Shown: positions 38,721-48,357, numbered from the stretch's first letter. The stretch: DNA of 64,000 nt from Streptomyces cylindrosporus (GCF_022698165.1 NZ_JALDAY010000010.1:310001-374000), one strand, 5' to 3'. The notes: generated from the letters alone by a model not told the origin. Numbers and translations: made by a program.

Positions 38721-39086
38721 CTAGCCGTAGACGGGACCGGTGTACTTCTCGCCCGGGCCCTGGCCCGGCTCGTCCGGGACGATCGACGCCTCGCGGAAGG
38801 CCAGCTGGAGGGACTTCAGGCCGTCGCGCAGCGGGGACGCGTGGAAGGAGCTGATCTCGGTCACGGAGGCGTCCAGCAGACCGGCGAGGGCGGTGACCAG
38901 CTTGCGGGCCTCGTCCAGGTCCTTGTACTTGTCGCCCTCCTCGGTCAGACCGAGCTTCACGGCGGCGGCGCTCATCAGGTTCACGGCCACCGTCACGATC
39001 ACCTCGACGGCGGGGACCTCGGCGATGTCGCGGGTCATCTCGTCGAAGCCGGGAGAGTCAGGAGACGCGGGAGGGGTGTCACTCAT
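38721..39086 (-). CDS. DUF1844 protein
   Basis: This 121-aa helical protein carries the DUF1844 signature VEVIVTVAVNLMSAAAVKLGL and LDEARKLVTALAGLLDA. The function is unknown, but the gene is a constant neighbour of infC in actinobacteria. A TATCGT -10 (39094-39099 on the reverse strand) stands 7 nt before the ATG, so it appears leaderless. Divergent from the infC leader. Confidence 0.85.
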   Translation of the reverse strand: MSDTPPASPDSPGFDEMTRDIAEVPAVEVIVTVAVNLMSAAAVKLGLTEEGDKYKDLDEARKLVTALAGLLDASVTEISSFHASPLRDGLKSLQLAFREASIVPDEPGQGPGEKYTGPVYG

Positions 39087-39117
39087 GCCCCACACGATAG
39101 GGCCCGGTGCGGGCCGG

Positions 39118-39147
39118 TTCGCACCACCCCCGGGTAGCTGCTAACCT
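39118..39147 (+). promoter_or_regulatory. Candidate promoter for infC-rpmI-rplT
   Basis: TTCGCA (39118-39123) and TAACCT (39142-39147) are 18 bp apart, giving a leader of about 295 nt before infC. It is the best-placed pair for the operon. Confidence 0.5.
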
Positions 39148-39332
39148 TGTGTGACGACCGGCCGGACATTCATGTGCCCGGCCTACAAGTGGAGGCTCCG
39201 ATCTCCCACCTGACCGTCCTCCGGGACGGCGGGTCACCCCGGTCAGGCGGCCGCCATCGTTCCGTACGGACGATGGAGTCGCCCGAATCGCGCCCCGCGG
39301 CATCGCGGCGGTGCTCCGGCAGTGTATTTGGA

Positions 39333-39362
39333 GCCCCGCCTGTGATCGTCCGGGGCATTTTT
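39333..39362 (+). terminator. Intrinsic attenuator in infC leader
   Basis: GCCCCG and CGGGGC form a stem followed at once by ATTTTT. A U-tract is rare in Streptomyces, and this lies 86 nt before infC. The placement fits an L20/IF3-type leader in which the operon is controlled by early termination. The rest of 39148-39447 holds no gene. Confidence 0.75.
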
Positions 39363-39447
39363 CATGCTTCGGCGCGGTTAGGTCTAAGGAAAGAGACGTA
39401 CGCGGCTGTCCGCCAGACCGCCGTGTGGTGCTAACCGAGGAGGATCC

Positions 39448-40104
39448 ATCAGCGCCGAGCCCCGCATCAACGACCGGATTCGCGTTCCCGAGGTGCGACT
39501 TGTCGGTCCCAGTGGCGAGCAGGTGGGCATTGTCCCGCTCGCGAAGGCACTGGAGCTTGCCCAGGAGTACGACCTCGACCTCGTCGAGGTAGCGGCGAAC
39601 GCCCGTCCGCCCGTGTGCAAGCTCATGGACTACGGGAAGTTCAAGTACGAGTCGGCCATGAAGGCCCGTGAGGCGCGCAAGAACCAGGCGCACACGGTCA
39701 TCAAGGAGATGAAGCTCCGGCCGAAGATCGACCCGCACGACTATGACACCAAGAAGGGTCACGTCGTCCGGTTCCTCAAGCAGGGCGACAAGGTCAAGAT
39801 CACGATCATGTTCCGTGGTCGCGAGCAGTCCCGGCCGGAGCTCGGCTACCGACTGCTGCAGCGTCTCGCGGAGGACGTCCAGGACCTCGGTTTCGTCGAG
39901 TCGAACCCGAAGCAGGACGGCCGCAACATGATCATGGTTCTCGGTCCGCACAAGAAGAAGACCGAGGCGATGGCCGAGGCCCGCCAGGCGCAGGAAGCCC
40001 GCAAGGCCGAAGCGAAGGCCAACCCCGGCAAGTCGCAGAACGCCGCCGAGGTCGAGACCGCCGTGGAGACCGAGGCCCCTGCCGAGGCTTCCGCCGAGGC
40101 GTGA
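39448..40104 (+). CDS. infC: Translation initiation factor IF-3 (AUC start)
   Basis: This IF-3 of about 218 aa begins SAEPRINDRIRVPEVRLVGP, matching the universal IF-3 N-terminus, then GEQVGIVPL, PPVCKLMDYGKF and the C-terminal KVKITIMFRGRE. An actinobacterial Ala/Glu/Lys-rich tail ends the protein. No ATG, GTG or TTG exists in frame ahead of RINDRI; the only sensible start is ATC at 39448, preceded by GAGGAGG. An AUU-class start is known to let IF-3 repress its own translation. The annotated GTG at 39493 would delete conserved residues. First gene of the infC-rpmI-rplT operon. Confidence 0.93.
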   Translation: MSAEPRINDRIRVPEVRLVGPSGEQVGIVPLAKALELAQEYDLDLVEVAANARPPVCKLMDYGKFKYESAMKAREARKNQAHTVIKEMKLRPKIDPHDYDTKKGHVVRFLKQGDKVKITIMFRGREQSRPELGYRLLQRLAEDVQDLGFVESNPKQDGRNMIMVLGPHKKKTEAMAEARQAQEARKAEAKANPGKSQNAAEVETAVETEAPAEASAEA

Positions 40105-40158
40105 TCCACGGGGACACCGGTCCCCAGGACATAACCGAAACAAGAGCGACGTTCCGAC

Positions 40159-40183
40159 GTGCCCGGTTTTCCGAACCGGGCAC
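40159..40183 (+). promoter_or_regulatory. Perfect hairpin between infC and rpmI
   Basis: GTGCCCGGTT and AACCGGGCAC pair perfectly around TTCCG. It may be an RNA processing or L20-binding site within the operon; there is no U-tract. Confidence 0.6.
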
Positions 40184-40215
40184 CGGAGCGCCACCGACGA
40201 GGAGATAACGGCGCT

Positions 40216-40410
40216 ATGCCGAAGAACAAGTCGCACAGCGGTGCCAGCAAGCGCTTCAAGGTCACCGGCTCCGGCAAGGTGCTCCGTGAGCGCGCCGGCA
40301 AGCGCCACCTGCTCGAGCACAAGTCGTCGCGCCTGACGCGTCGCCTCACCGGCAACGCCGAGATGGCCCCGGGCGACGCCAAGAAGATCAAGAAGCTTCT
40401 CGGCAAGTGA
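40216..40410 (+). CDS. rpmI: 50S ribosomal protein L35
   Basis: This is a 64-aa basic protein, MPKNKSHSGASKRFKVTGSG at the start and KKIKKLLGK at the end, as in all L35 proteins. It sits between infC and rplT. The ATG at 40216 has GAGGAG upstream; a longer in-frame opening is non-coding. Confidence 0.98.
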   Translation: MPKNKSHSGASKRFKVTGSGKVLRERAGKRHLLEHKSSRLTRRLTGNAEMAPGDAKKIKKLLGK

Positions 40411-40513
40411 CGCACGCGGCGCTCTGCCTCTGAGCGCCCGACGTCATCACCGGGACCCAATCGATACCGGGTCGTGTGAGTCCAACCACGGCCCCGCTAC
40501 AAGGAGTTAAAAA

Positions 40514-40897
40514 GTGGCACGCGTCAAGCGGGCAGTCAACGCCCACAAGAAGCGCCGGGCGATCCTCGAGCAGGCCTCCGGCTACCGCGGTCAGCGTTCG
40601 CGCCTGTACCGCAAGGCCAAGGAGCAGGTCACCCACTCGCTGGTCTACAACTACAACGACCGCAAGAAGCGCAAGGGTGACTTCCGCCAGCTGTGGATCC
40701 AGCGCATCAACGCCGCTGCCCGCGCCAACGGCATCACGTACAACCGCTTCATCCAGGGCCTGAAGGCCGCGAACGTCGAGGTCGACCGCAAGATCCTCGC
40801 CGAGCTGGCCGTCAACGACGCCGGTGCGTTCGCCGCCCTGGTCGAGGTCGCGCAGAAGGCGCTGCCGTCGGACGTCAACGCCCCCAAGGCTGCGTGA
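40514..40897 (+). CDS. rplT: 50S ribosomal protein L20
   Basis: This 127-aa basic protein begins MARVKRAVNAHKKRR and has SGYRGQRSRLYRKAKEQV, typical of L20. L20 binds 23S rRNA early in assembly and in other bacteria represses its own operon through the leader. The GTG has AAGGAG 10 nt upstream. A strong terminator follows. Confidence 0.98.
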   Translation: MARVKRAVNAHKKRRAILEQASGYRGQRSRLYRKAKEQVTHSLVYNYNDRKKRKGDFRQLWIQRINAAARANGITYNRFIQGLKAANVEVDRKILAELAVNDAGAFAALVEVAQKALPSDVNAPKAA

Positions 40898-40928
40898 CGC
40901 TGCGCTCGGCCCAGGCCGAAGTGACTGT

Positions 40929-40962
40929 ACGGACCCGTGGGCTTCTGCCCGCGGGTCCGTTT
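40929..40962 (+). terminator. Terminator of the infC operon
   Basis: ACGGACCCGTGGGC pairs with GCCCGCGGGTCCGT (two T-G pairs) around TTCT and is followed by TT. It lies 32 bp after the rplT stop. Confidence 0.9.
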
Positions 40963-40986
40963 CGTTGAGTGCTGAGAGTGAGTGCG

Positions 40987-41844
<858 letters not shown>

Positions 41845-41896
41845 TAGGGTGACCAGCTCGGGGGCCCCTCAGCCGTCTGAGAGGTGGGGTACGGGG

Positions 41897-42970
41897 ATGA
41901 GTGTCGGCACGAGCGGGGGCGTCGATCCCGACGAGCTGCCCGACGGTCTGGTCGTCGCCGACGAGGACGGCCGGGTCGTCTGCTTCAACGCCGCCGCCGA
42001 GCGCATCACCGCCGTCCCCGCCGACGAGGCCCTGGGACAGCGCCTGGAGAAGGCCCTGCCGTTAGAGGACCTGGAGGGCCGGCGCTGGTGGCAGCTGACC
42101 GATCCGTACGGCGGCCTCGCCATCCGGCGGCGGCAGCCCGAGCGCAACCTCCTCCTCCCCGGCGGCCGTGAGGTGCTGGTCTCCGCGCGCTACGTCCGCA
42201 CCGAGCCCACCGGCCCGGTCCGCCGCGTCGTCGTCTCCCTGCGCGACACCGAGGCCCGCCGCCGCACCGAGCGCAGCCACGCCGAGCTGATCGCCACCGT
42301 CGCCCACGAGCTGCGCTCCCCGCTCACCTCGGTCAAGGGCTTCACGGCCACCCTGCTGGCCAAGTGGGAACGGTTCACCGACGACCAGAAGCGCCTGATG
42401 CTGGAGACCGTCGACGCCGACGCCGACCGCGTCACCCGGCTCATCGCCGAGCTCCTCGACATCTCACGGATCGACAGCGGGCGGCTTGAGGTCCGGCGCC
42501 AGCCGGTCGACATAGGCGCGGCCGTCGGACGGCACATCCAGGCGTACGTCGCCGCCGGGCAGCCCGCCGACCGGTTCCTGCTCCGCATCGAACAGCCGCT
42601 GCCCGCGCTGTGGGCCGACCCCGACAAGATCGACCAGGTGCTCAGCAACCTGCTGGAAAATGCCGTGCGGCACGGCGAGGGAACCGTCACGATTGACATC
42701 ACGGCCACAGTGTCCCCCCGCGAGGGAGAGGACACCGGTACGTCGGTCACGGTGAGCGACGAGGGGCCCGGCATCCCGGAGGAGTCCATGAACCGCGTCT
42801 TCACCCGCTTCTGGCGGGGCAGCAAGCGCGGCGGCACCGGCCTCGGGCTCTACATCGTCAAGGGCATCGTCGAGGCCCACGGCGGCACCATCACCGTCGG
42901 CCGCGGCCCCCAGGGCGGCGCCGAGTTCCGATTTACGTTGCCCGTGGCGGCCCCGGCGTACCTCACCTGA
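41897..42970 (+). CDS. Orphan PAS-domain sensor histidine kinase
   Basis: This 357-aa kinase is cytoplasmic, with a PAS domain (residues about 15-110), then HisKA with the phospho-acceptor in AHELRSPLTSVKG. The ATPase domain has N-box NLLENAVRHG and G-boxes DEGPGIP and GGTGLGLYIVKG. It has no TM segment. No response-regulator gene is nearby, so it is an orphan. The location between the SpoU methylase and pheS is constant in the genus, suggesting that it may sense a translation-related or redox signal. ATG at 41897. Confidence 0.93.
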   Translation: MSVGTSGGVDPDELPDGLVVADEDGRVVCFNAAAERITAVPADEALGQRLEKALPLEDLEGRRWWQLTDPYGGLAIRRRQPERNLLLPGGREVLVSARYVRTEPTGPVRRVVVSLRDTEARRRTERSHAELIATVAHELRSPLTSVKGFTATLLAKWERFTDDQKRLMLETVDADADRVTRLIAELLDISRIDSGRLEVRRQPVDIGAAVGRHIQAYVAAGQPADRFLLRIEQPLPALWADPDKIDQVLSNLLENAVRHGEGTVTIDITATVSPREGEDTGTSVTVSDEGPGIPEESMNRVFTRFWRGSKRGGTGLGLYIVKGIVEAHGGTITVGRGPQGGAEFRFTLPVAAPAYLT

Positions 42971-43016
42971 GAGCCGGAGACCCGCCCACGGGCGCATTCG
43001 CATACCTCCACCCCGT

Positions 43017-43022
43017 TAGACT
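43017..43022 (+). promoter_or_regulatory. Candidate -10 for pheST
   Basis: TAGACT lies about 100 nt upstream of pheS, with no strong -35 at 17-18 bp. The 150-bp gap shows no convincing T-box or other structured leader. Confidence 0.35.
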
Positions 43023-43120
43023 CGGCCTTTGGCACCTTTGTGTCCCATGGACGGCCCTCTGACCTCTGCGTGAGTCGGTGACGGGGACCTTCAGCCAGCC
43101 AATCGGAAGCACGGGAAGAG

Positions 43121-44242
43121 ATGTCGGCACCGAACAAGTCGTACGACCCGGTAGAGGTCGAGGCCCTGAAACCGGAAGAGATCGAGCGCATGCGGGAGGA
43201 GGCGCTCGCCGCCTTCGCGGCCGCGGACTCCCTCGACGCGCTCCAGGAGGCCAAGGTCGCCCACACCGGGGGCGCCTCCCCGCTGGCCCTCGCCAACCGC
43301 GAGATCGGCGCCCTGCCCCCGCACGCCAAGGCCGCCGCCGGCAAGCTCGTCGGCCAGGCCCGGGGCGCCGTGAACAAGGCCCTCGCCGGCCGCCAGGCCG
43401 AGCTGGAGGCCGAGCGCGACGCCCGTGTGCTGGTCGAGGAGTCGGTGGACGTCACGCTGCCCTACGACCGCGTACCGGCCGGCGCCCGCCACCCGCTCAC
43501 CACCCTGTCCGAGCGCATCGAGGACGTCTTCGTGGCCATGGGCTACGAGGTCGCCGAGGGCCCGCAGGCCGAGGCCGAGTGGTTCAACTTCGACGCCCTG
43601 AACATCGGCCCGGACCACCCGGCCCGCGGCGAGGCCGACACCTTCTTCGTGCAGGGCCCGGACGGCGGCACCGAGTCCGGTGTCGTGCTGCGCACCCACA
43701 CCTCGCCCGTGCAGATCCGCTCGCTGCTCGGCCGTGAGCTGCCGGTGTACGTGATCTGCCCCGGCGTGGTCTACCGCACCGACGAGCTGGACGCGACCCA
43801 CACCCCGGTCTTCCGCCAGGTCGAGCTGCTCGCCGTCGACGAGGGCCTGACCATGGCCGACCTCAAGGGCACCCTCGACCACATGGTCCAGTCCCTGTTC
43901 GGCGAGGGCATGAAGACCCGGCTGCGCCCGAACTTCTTCCCGTTCACCGAGCCGTCCGCCGAGATGGACATGGTGTGCTACGTCTGCCGCGGCGAGTCCG
44001 TCGGCAACCCCGACCGCCCCTGCCGTACCTGCTCCTCCGAGGGCTGGATCGAGCTGGGCGGCTGCGGGATGGTCAACCCCAAGGTGCTGACCGCCTGCGG
44101 TGTCGACCCGGAGAAGTACAGCGGCTTCGCCTTCGGGTTCGGCATCGAGCGGATGCTGATGTTCCGCCACAACGTCGAAGACATGCGAGACATGGTCGAG
44201 GGTGACGTCCGGTTCACCCGGCCGTTCGGGATGGAGATCTGA
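43121..44242 (+). CDS. pheS: Phenylalanine-tRNA ligase alpha subunit
   Basis: This 373-aa class II synthetase subunit has the coiled N-terminus, then motif 1 HPLTTLSERIEDVF, motif 2 FRQVELLAVDEG and motif 3 FGFGIERMLMFRH. The FxxFxP-like element NFFPFTEPSAEMD is at the active site. It charges tRNA-Phe as an alpha2beta2 enzyme with pheT, which follows with a 1-nt TGATG overlap. Length and motifs are normal. Confidence 0.98.
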   Translation: MSAPNKSYDPVEVEALKPEEIERMREEALAAFAAADSLDALQEAKVAHTGGASPLALANREIGALPPHAKAAAGKLVGQARGAVNKALAGRQAELEAERDARVLVEESVDVTLPYDRVPAGARHPLTTLSERIEDVFVAMGYEVAEGPQAEAEWFNFDALNIGPDHPARGEADTFFVQGPDGGTESGVVLRTHTSPVQIRSLLGRELPVYVICPGVVYRTDELDATHTPVFRQVELLAVDEGLTMADLKGTLDHMVQSLFGEGMKTRLRPNFFPFTEPSAEMDMVCYVCRGESVGNPDRPCRTCSSEGWIELGGCGMVNPKVLTACGVDPEKYSGFAFGFGIERMLMFRHNVEDMRDMVEGDVRFTRPFGMEI

Positions 44243-46752
44243 TGCGGGTCCCGCTTTCTTGGCTGCGGGAGTACGTCGACCTGCCGGCGACTCAGACCGG
44301 GCGTGACGTCCAGGCCAAGCTCATTTCCGCCGGCCTCGAGGTCGAGACCGTCGAGCACCTCGGCGCCGACCTCAAGGGCCCCCTCGTCGTCGGCCAGGTG
44401 CTGACCATCGAGGAACTGGAGGGCTTCAAGAAGCCGATCCGCTTCTGCACGGTCGACGTCGGCCAGGCCAACGGCACCGGCGAGCCCCAGGAGATCGTCT
44501 GCGGCGCCCGGAACTTCGCGGTGGGCGACAAGGTCGTGGTCGTGCTCCCCGGCGCCACCCTGCCCGGCGGCTTCTCGATCTCCGCGCGCAAGACGTACGG
44601 CAAGACCTCCCACGGCATGATCTGCTCCAGCGACGAGCTGGGCATGGGCGACGACGGCACCCACGGCATCATCGTGCTGCCGCCGGAGACCGAGGTCGGC
44701 AAGGACGCCATCGAGCTGCTCGAACTGGTCGACGAGGTCCTGGACATCGCCGTCACCGCCAACCGCGGCGACTGCCTGTCCATCCGCGGCGTCGCCCGCG
44801 AGACCGCCATCGCCTACGGCCTGCCGCTGCGCGACCCGGCGCTGATCGACGTACCCGGCCCGAACGCCTTCGGCTACCCGGTCCAGGTCTCAGACCCGTA
44901 CGGCTGCGACCGCTTCACCGCCCGCACGGTGACCGGCCTCAGCCCCGAGGCCCGCTCGCCGATCTGGCTCCAGCGCCGGCTGCAGAAGGTCGGCATGCGC
45001 CCGATCTCCCTCGCCGTCGACGTCACCAACTACGTGATGATGGAGCTCGGCCAGCCCCTGCACGCCTACGACCGCTCGCTGGTCCAGGGCACGATCGGGG
45101 TCCGCCGCGCGGCCGAGGGCGAGAAGATCGTCACCCTCGACGGCGTCGAGCGGAAGCTGCACGCCGAGGACCTGGTCATCACCGACGACCGCGGCCCCAT
45201 CGGGCTCGCCGGCGTCATGGGCGGCGCCAACACCGAGATCGCCGACCACCAGGAGGGGGAGGGCACGACCGACGTCGTCATCGAGGCCGCCCACTTCAAC
45301 GCGGTGTCGATCGCCCGTACGGCCCGTCGTCACAAGCTGTCCTCGGAGGCCTCCCGCCGCTTCGAGCGGGGCGTCGACCCGCAGGCCGCCGCCGCTGCCG
45401 CGCAGCGCACGGTCGACCTGCTGGTCCTCCTCGCGGGCGGCACCGCCGAGGCCGGCGTCACCGAGGTCATCGCACCCTCCGCACCGCACACCATCAGCGT
45501 CCCGGCGAACCATCCGGACAAGGTGGCCGGCGTCGACTACGGCCGGGAGACGGTCGTACGACGGCTGCAGGAGATCGGCTGCGACGTGTACGGGCAGGAC
45601 GAGCTGATCGTCACCGTCCCGTCCTGGCGGCCCGACCTCACCGAGATCAACGACCTCGCCGAAGAGGTCATCCGCTTGGAGGGCTACGAGAACCTGCCCT
45701 CCACGCTGCCCAAGCTCCCCTCGGGCCGCGGCCTGACCCACCGGCAGCGGCTGCACCGCCGGGTCGGCCGGGCGCTGGCCGGGGCGGGCTATGTCGAGGC
45801 GCCGAACTACCCGTTCATCAGCGAGCAGATCTTCGACCAGCTGCTCCTGGAGGCGGACGACCCGAAGCGCCGGGTCGTGAAGCTCACCAACCCGCTGAGC
45901 GACGAGGAGCCCGCGCTGCGGACCTCGCTGCTGCCGGGCCTGCTGGGTGCGTTGCGGCGCAACAACGGCCGCGGCTCGCACGATCTCGCCCTGTTCGAGA
46001 CCGGGCTGGTGTTCCTCCCGCGTGCGGAGCAGAGGGTCGCCGTCGCGCTGCCGGTGGACCGGCGCCCGACCGACGAGGAGATCGCCGAGCTCGACGCCGC
46101 GCTGCCGGAGCAGCCGCGGCATGTGGCCGCCGTGCTCGCCGGCGCGCGGGAGCAGGCCGGCTGGTGGGGCAAGGGCCGGCCCGCGGACTGGGCCGACGCC
46201 GTCGAGGCGGGGCGCGCGGTGGCGCGGGAGGCCGGGGCCGAACTGGTCGTCCGCAAGGGGCAGTACGGGCCGTGGCATCCCGGGCGGTGTGCCGAGTTCG
46301 TGCTCGTCGTGGACGGGGCGGAGACGGTCGTCGGGCATGCCGGTGAGCTGCATCCGCGGGTCGTGAAGGCGCTGGGGCTGCCGGAGCGGACCAGTGCGAT
46401 GGAGTTGGACCTGGACGCGGTGGAGGCGGTCGGGAACGACACGCCTCAGGCGCCGAGGATTTCGACGTTCCCCGTGGCCACGCAGGATGTCGCGCTCGTG
46501 GTCGACAAGTTCGTGCCGCATGCCGATGTCGAGGCCGCGTTGCGGGACGGGGCGGGTGAACTGCTTGAGGGCATCCGGCTGTTCGACGTGTACGAGAACG
46601 AGGAGCAGCTCGGTGAGGGGCGGAAGTCCCTTGCGTATGCGCTGCGGTTCCGGGCGGCGGATCGGACGCTGACCGTCGAGGAGGCGTCTGCTGCTCGGGA
46701 TGCGGCGGTTGCCCTTGCGGGGGAGCGTGTTGGTGCCGTGCTGAGGGGCTAG
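44242..46752 (+). CDS. pheT: Phenylalanine-tRNA ligase beta subunit
   Basis: This 836-aa subunit has the EMAP/OB tRNA-binding domain (residues about 40-150), B3/B4 editing domain (VTNYVMMELGQPLHAYD), B5 domain, and the C-terminal FDX-ACB anticodon-binding domain (STFPVATQDVALVVDKF). It provides tRNA recognition and editing of mischarged tyrosine. The start overlaps the pheS stop. Normal length. Codon usage near its 3' end drifts to less biased GC3, a usual feature in long genes here. Confidence 0.98.
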   Translation: MRVPLSWLREYVDLPATQTGRDVQAKLISAGLEVETVEHLGADLKGPLVVGQVLTIEELEGFKKPIRFCTVDVGQANGTGEPQEIVCGARNFAVGDKVVVVLPGATLPGGFSISARKTYGKTSHGMICSSDELGMGDDGTHGIIVLPPETEVGKDAIELLELVDEVLDIAVTANRGDCLSIRGVARETAIAYGLPLRDPALIDVPGPNAFGYPVQVSDPYGCDRFTARTVTGLSPEARSPIWLQRRLQKVGMRPISLAVDVTNYVMMELGQPLHAYDRSLVQGTIGVRRAAEGEKIVTLDGVERKLHAEDLVITDDRGPIGLAGVMGGANTEIADHQEGEGTTDVVIEAAHFNAVSIARTARRHKLSSEASRRFERGVDPQAAAAAAQRTVDLLVLLAGGTAEAGVTEVIAPSAPHTISVPANHPDKVAGVDYGRETVVRRLQEIGCDVYGQDELIVTVPSWRPDLTEINDLAEEVIRLEGYENLPSTLPKLPSGRGLTHRQRLHRRVGRALAGAGYVEAPNYPFISEQIFDQLLLEADDPKRRVVKLTNPLSDEEPALRTSLLPGLLGALRRNNGRGSHDLALFETGLVFLPRAEQRVAVALPVDRRPTDEEIAELDAALPEQPRHVAAVLAGAREQAGWWGKGRPADWADAVEAGRAVAREAGAELVVRKGQYGPWHPGRCAEFVLVVDGAETVVGHAGELHPRVVKALGLPERTSAMELDLDAVEAVGNDTPQAPRISTFPVATQDVALVVDKFVPHADVEAALRDGAGELLEGIRLFDVYENEEQLGEGRKSLAYALRFRAADRTLTVEEASAARDAAVALAGERVGAVLRG

Positions 46753-46784
46753 TTCGCCTCATGGGCGGGGAGCTGTTGGTCGTT

Positions 46785-46842
46785 GGCGGCTGCGGGTTCG
46801 TCGTGGCTGGTCGCGCAGTTCCCCGCGCCCCTGAAGGGGCGC
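46785..46842 (+). repeat. Streptomyces intergenic repeat with GCGCCCCT hairpin
   Basis: The GGTCGCGCAGTTCCCCGCG segment followed by a perfect GCGCCCCT-GA-AGGGGCGC hairpin (46825-46842) is a dispersed intergenic repeat that I recognise from many Streptomyces genomes. Here it lies 33 bp after pheT and may serve as its terminator. Confidence 0.75.
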
Positions 46843-46907
46843 TCCAACAACCCTCGTGAATATGCCCCCTACCTGCATAAATGCGGGTGGCTGGGGTGGT
46901 GTCACTC

Positions 46908-46931
46908 ATCTGGGTGATGAATCTGGGTGAT
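46908..46931 (+). repeat. Direct repeat ATCTGGGTGAT
   Basis: Two exact copies (46908-46918, 46921-46931) are 13 bp apart, upstream of the SpoIIE-type phosphatase gene. The upstream part also has GTGAATATGC and TGCATAAATGC, the AT-richest piece of this gap. Confidence 0.6.
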
Positions 46932-47025
46932 CTGGTCCTTGCGGGTCATGTGGTCGACAGAATCGGACCGGCCTTTCGGGGTCGGTCCGGCTGTGCTCTC
47001 GGGGCCTGTATGGGGGGCCATCGGC

Positions 47026-48060
47026 ATGATTCGCAAGCGCTTGCTCGCGTTCGGGCTTCCCATGGCCTGGGGGGCCATGGCGATCACCTACAAGTTGGCC
47101 TGTCCGCTCGCCCAGCAGAACGGGCTGGGGGCTCGGGTCGTCACCAGTGCCGTGTTCTTCGCCGTGGGGACCGGGCTGATACTCCACGTCCGGCGCGCGT
47201 TGCTGCGTGAGCTGCGGGAGGTCAAGAAGGTCGCGGGGGTCGCGCAGAGTGTTCTGCTGCGGCCGTTGCCGCCTCGGGTCGACGGGTTGAACGTCGCCGC
47301 CGCGCAGTTGTCCGCGGACCGGGGGGCCGTGATCGGCGGGGACCTGTACGAGGTCATCGCCACCGAGCACGGGGTGCGGGTGGTGATGGGGGACGTGCGG
47401 GGGCACGGGCTGGGGGCTGTCGGGACCGTTGCCGCTGTGCTCGGGAGCTTTCGGGAAGCCGTGCACGACGAGGTGGATCTGGCGTGTGTGCTGCGACGGC
47501 TGGAGCGGGCGCTGGGGCGGCATCTGAGGGAGCGGGCGCGGGCCGAGCACCCCTCGGCCGGGGGCGAGCCGGAGAGTCCGGTCGCCGAGGAGTTCGTCAC
47601 CGTACTGCTGCTGGAGATCCGGCAGGACGGCGAGGTGCGCGTCCTCAACTGCGGGCACCCGTGGCCGTATCTGCTCAGCGGGGCCCGGGCGGAGCCCCTC
47701 ACCCGGGCCGAACCGCTGCCTCCCCTCGGGCCGTTCCCACTGCCCGCCGAGCTGCCCGCCGTCCGCTGCGGTCGACTCCTGCCCGGCGAGACCCTCTTCC
47801 TGCACACGGACGGTGTCGAGGACGCCCGTGACGGACATGGCCGGTTCTTTCCGCTGCCGGCCGCGCTCGCCGAGGCCGTCGCGGCCGGCCCGGTCTCCCC
47901 GCAGTCGGTGCTGCGCGCCGTGCTGGCGGGGCTGCTGCGGCACACCGGCGGCAGGCCCGCCGACGACGTCGCGCTGCTGCTCCTGCGCAACGACCGCCGC
48001 CATGTCGTACGACAGCCTCCCGGTGAGCCGGTCGGACACCGGGCGCACCGCCTCACGTGA
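47026..48060 (+). CDS. Membrane-bound SpoIIE-type PP2C phosphatase
   Basis: This 344-aa phosphatase has two N-terminal TM segments (residues about 5-60) and a SpoIIE/PP2C catalytic domain. Metal-binding motifs are GAVIGGDLYEV, VMGDVRGHGLGA, TDGVEDARD and PADDVALLLL. Such enzymes dephosphorylate anti-anti-sigma factors in partner-switching pathways. No anti-sigma gene is adjacent. ATG at 47026 with GGGGGG upstream is preferred over an upstream in-frame start. Confidence 0.88.
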   Translation: MIRKRLLAFGLPMAWGAMAITYKLACPLAQQNGLGARVVTSAVFFAVGTGLILHVRRALLRELREVKKVAGVAQSVLLRPLPPRVDGLNVAAAQLSADRGAVIGGDLYEVIATEHGVRVVMGDVRGHGLGAVGTVAAVLGSFREAVHDEVDLACVLRRLERALGRHLRERARAEHPSAGGEPESPVAEEFVTVLLLEIRQDGEVRVLNCGHPWPYLLSGARAEPLTRAEPLPPLGPFPLPAELPAVRCGRLLPGETLFLHTDGVEDARDGHGRFFPLPAALAEAVAAGPVSPQSVLRAVLAGLLRHTGGRPADDVALLLLRNDRRHVVRQPPGEPVGHRAHRLT

Positions 48061-48340
48061 CGTCGAGGCCGCGAACCGCCACGTACCTACCCCCGCGGTG
48101 CGCCCGGCGCTCCCGCGTGGTCTGGGCGGTTCGCTGGTTCGGTGTCGTTCTTCGGGTCGGCGACGCCGTCCGCCCCGCCACGGAGTGTCGGGCAGGCAGC
48201 TGGGCGGACGGCGCGGAAGCGGGCCGCCGCACTGTACGAGGGGGAGCCGGCGGCCCGGCCGGCCTCTTGCGAGGCATTTCAGTCAACCGGCCCGGAACTC
48301 TCCGCGACAGTGCGCGTACGCTGCGGATTCGGGCACTCCG

Positions 48341-48357
48341 TTCACACCCCGTGTGAA
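48341..48357. promoter_or_regulatory. Perfect TTCACAC-CCC-GTGTGAA dyad
   Basis: This 17-bp perfect dyad lies 47 bp before the NsdA-like regulator start and just upstream of a TAGTCT -10 (48369-48374). It is a good operator candidate. The rest of the 343-bp gap holds no gene. Confidence 0.55.

Noticed and set aside
39493..40104. infC starting at GTG 39493
   Set aside because: This would remove the conserved RINDRI N-terminus, and GTG has no ribosome-binding site, whereas ATC at 39448 follows GAGGAGG.
42971..43120. T-box riboswitch before pheST
   Set aside because: I saw neither a T-box sequence nor an antiterminator pair in the 150-bp gap.
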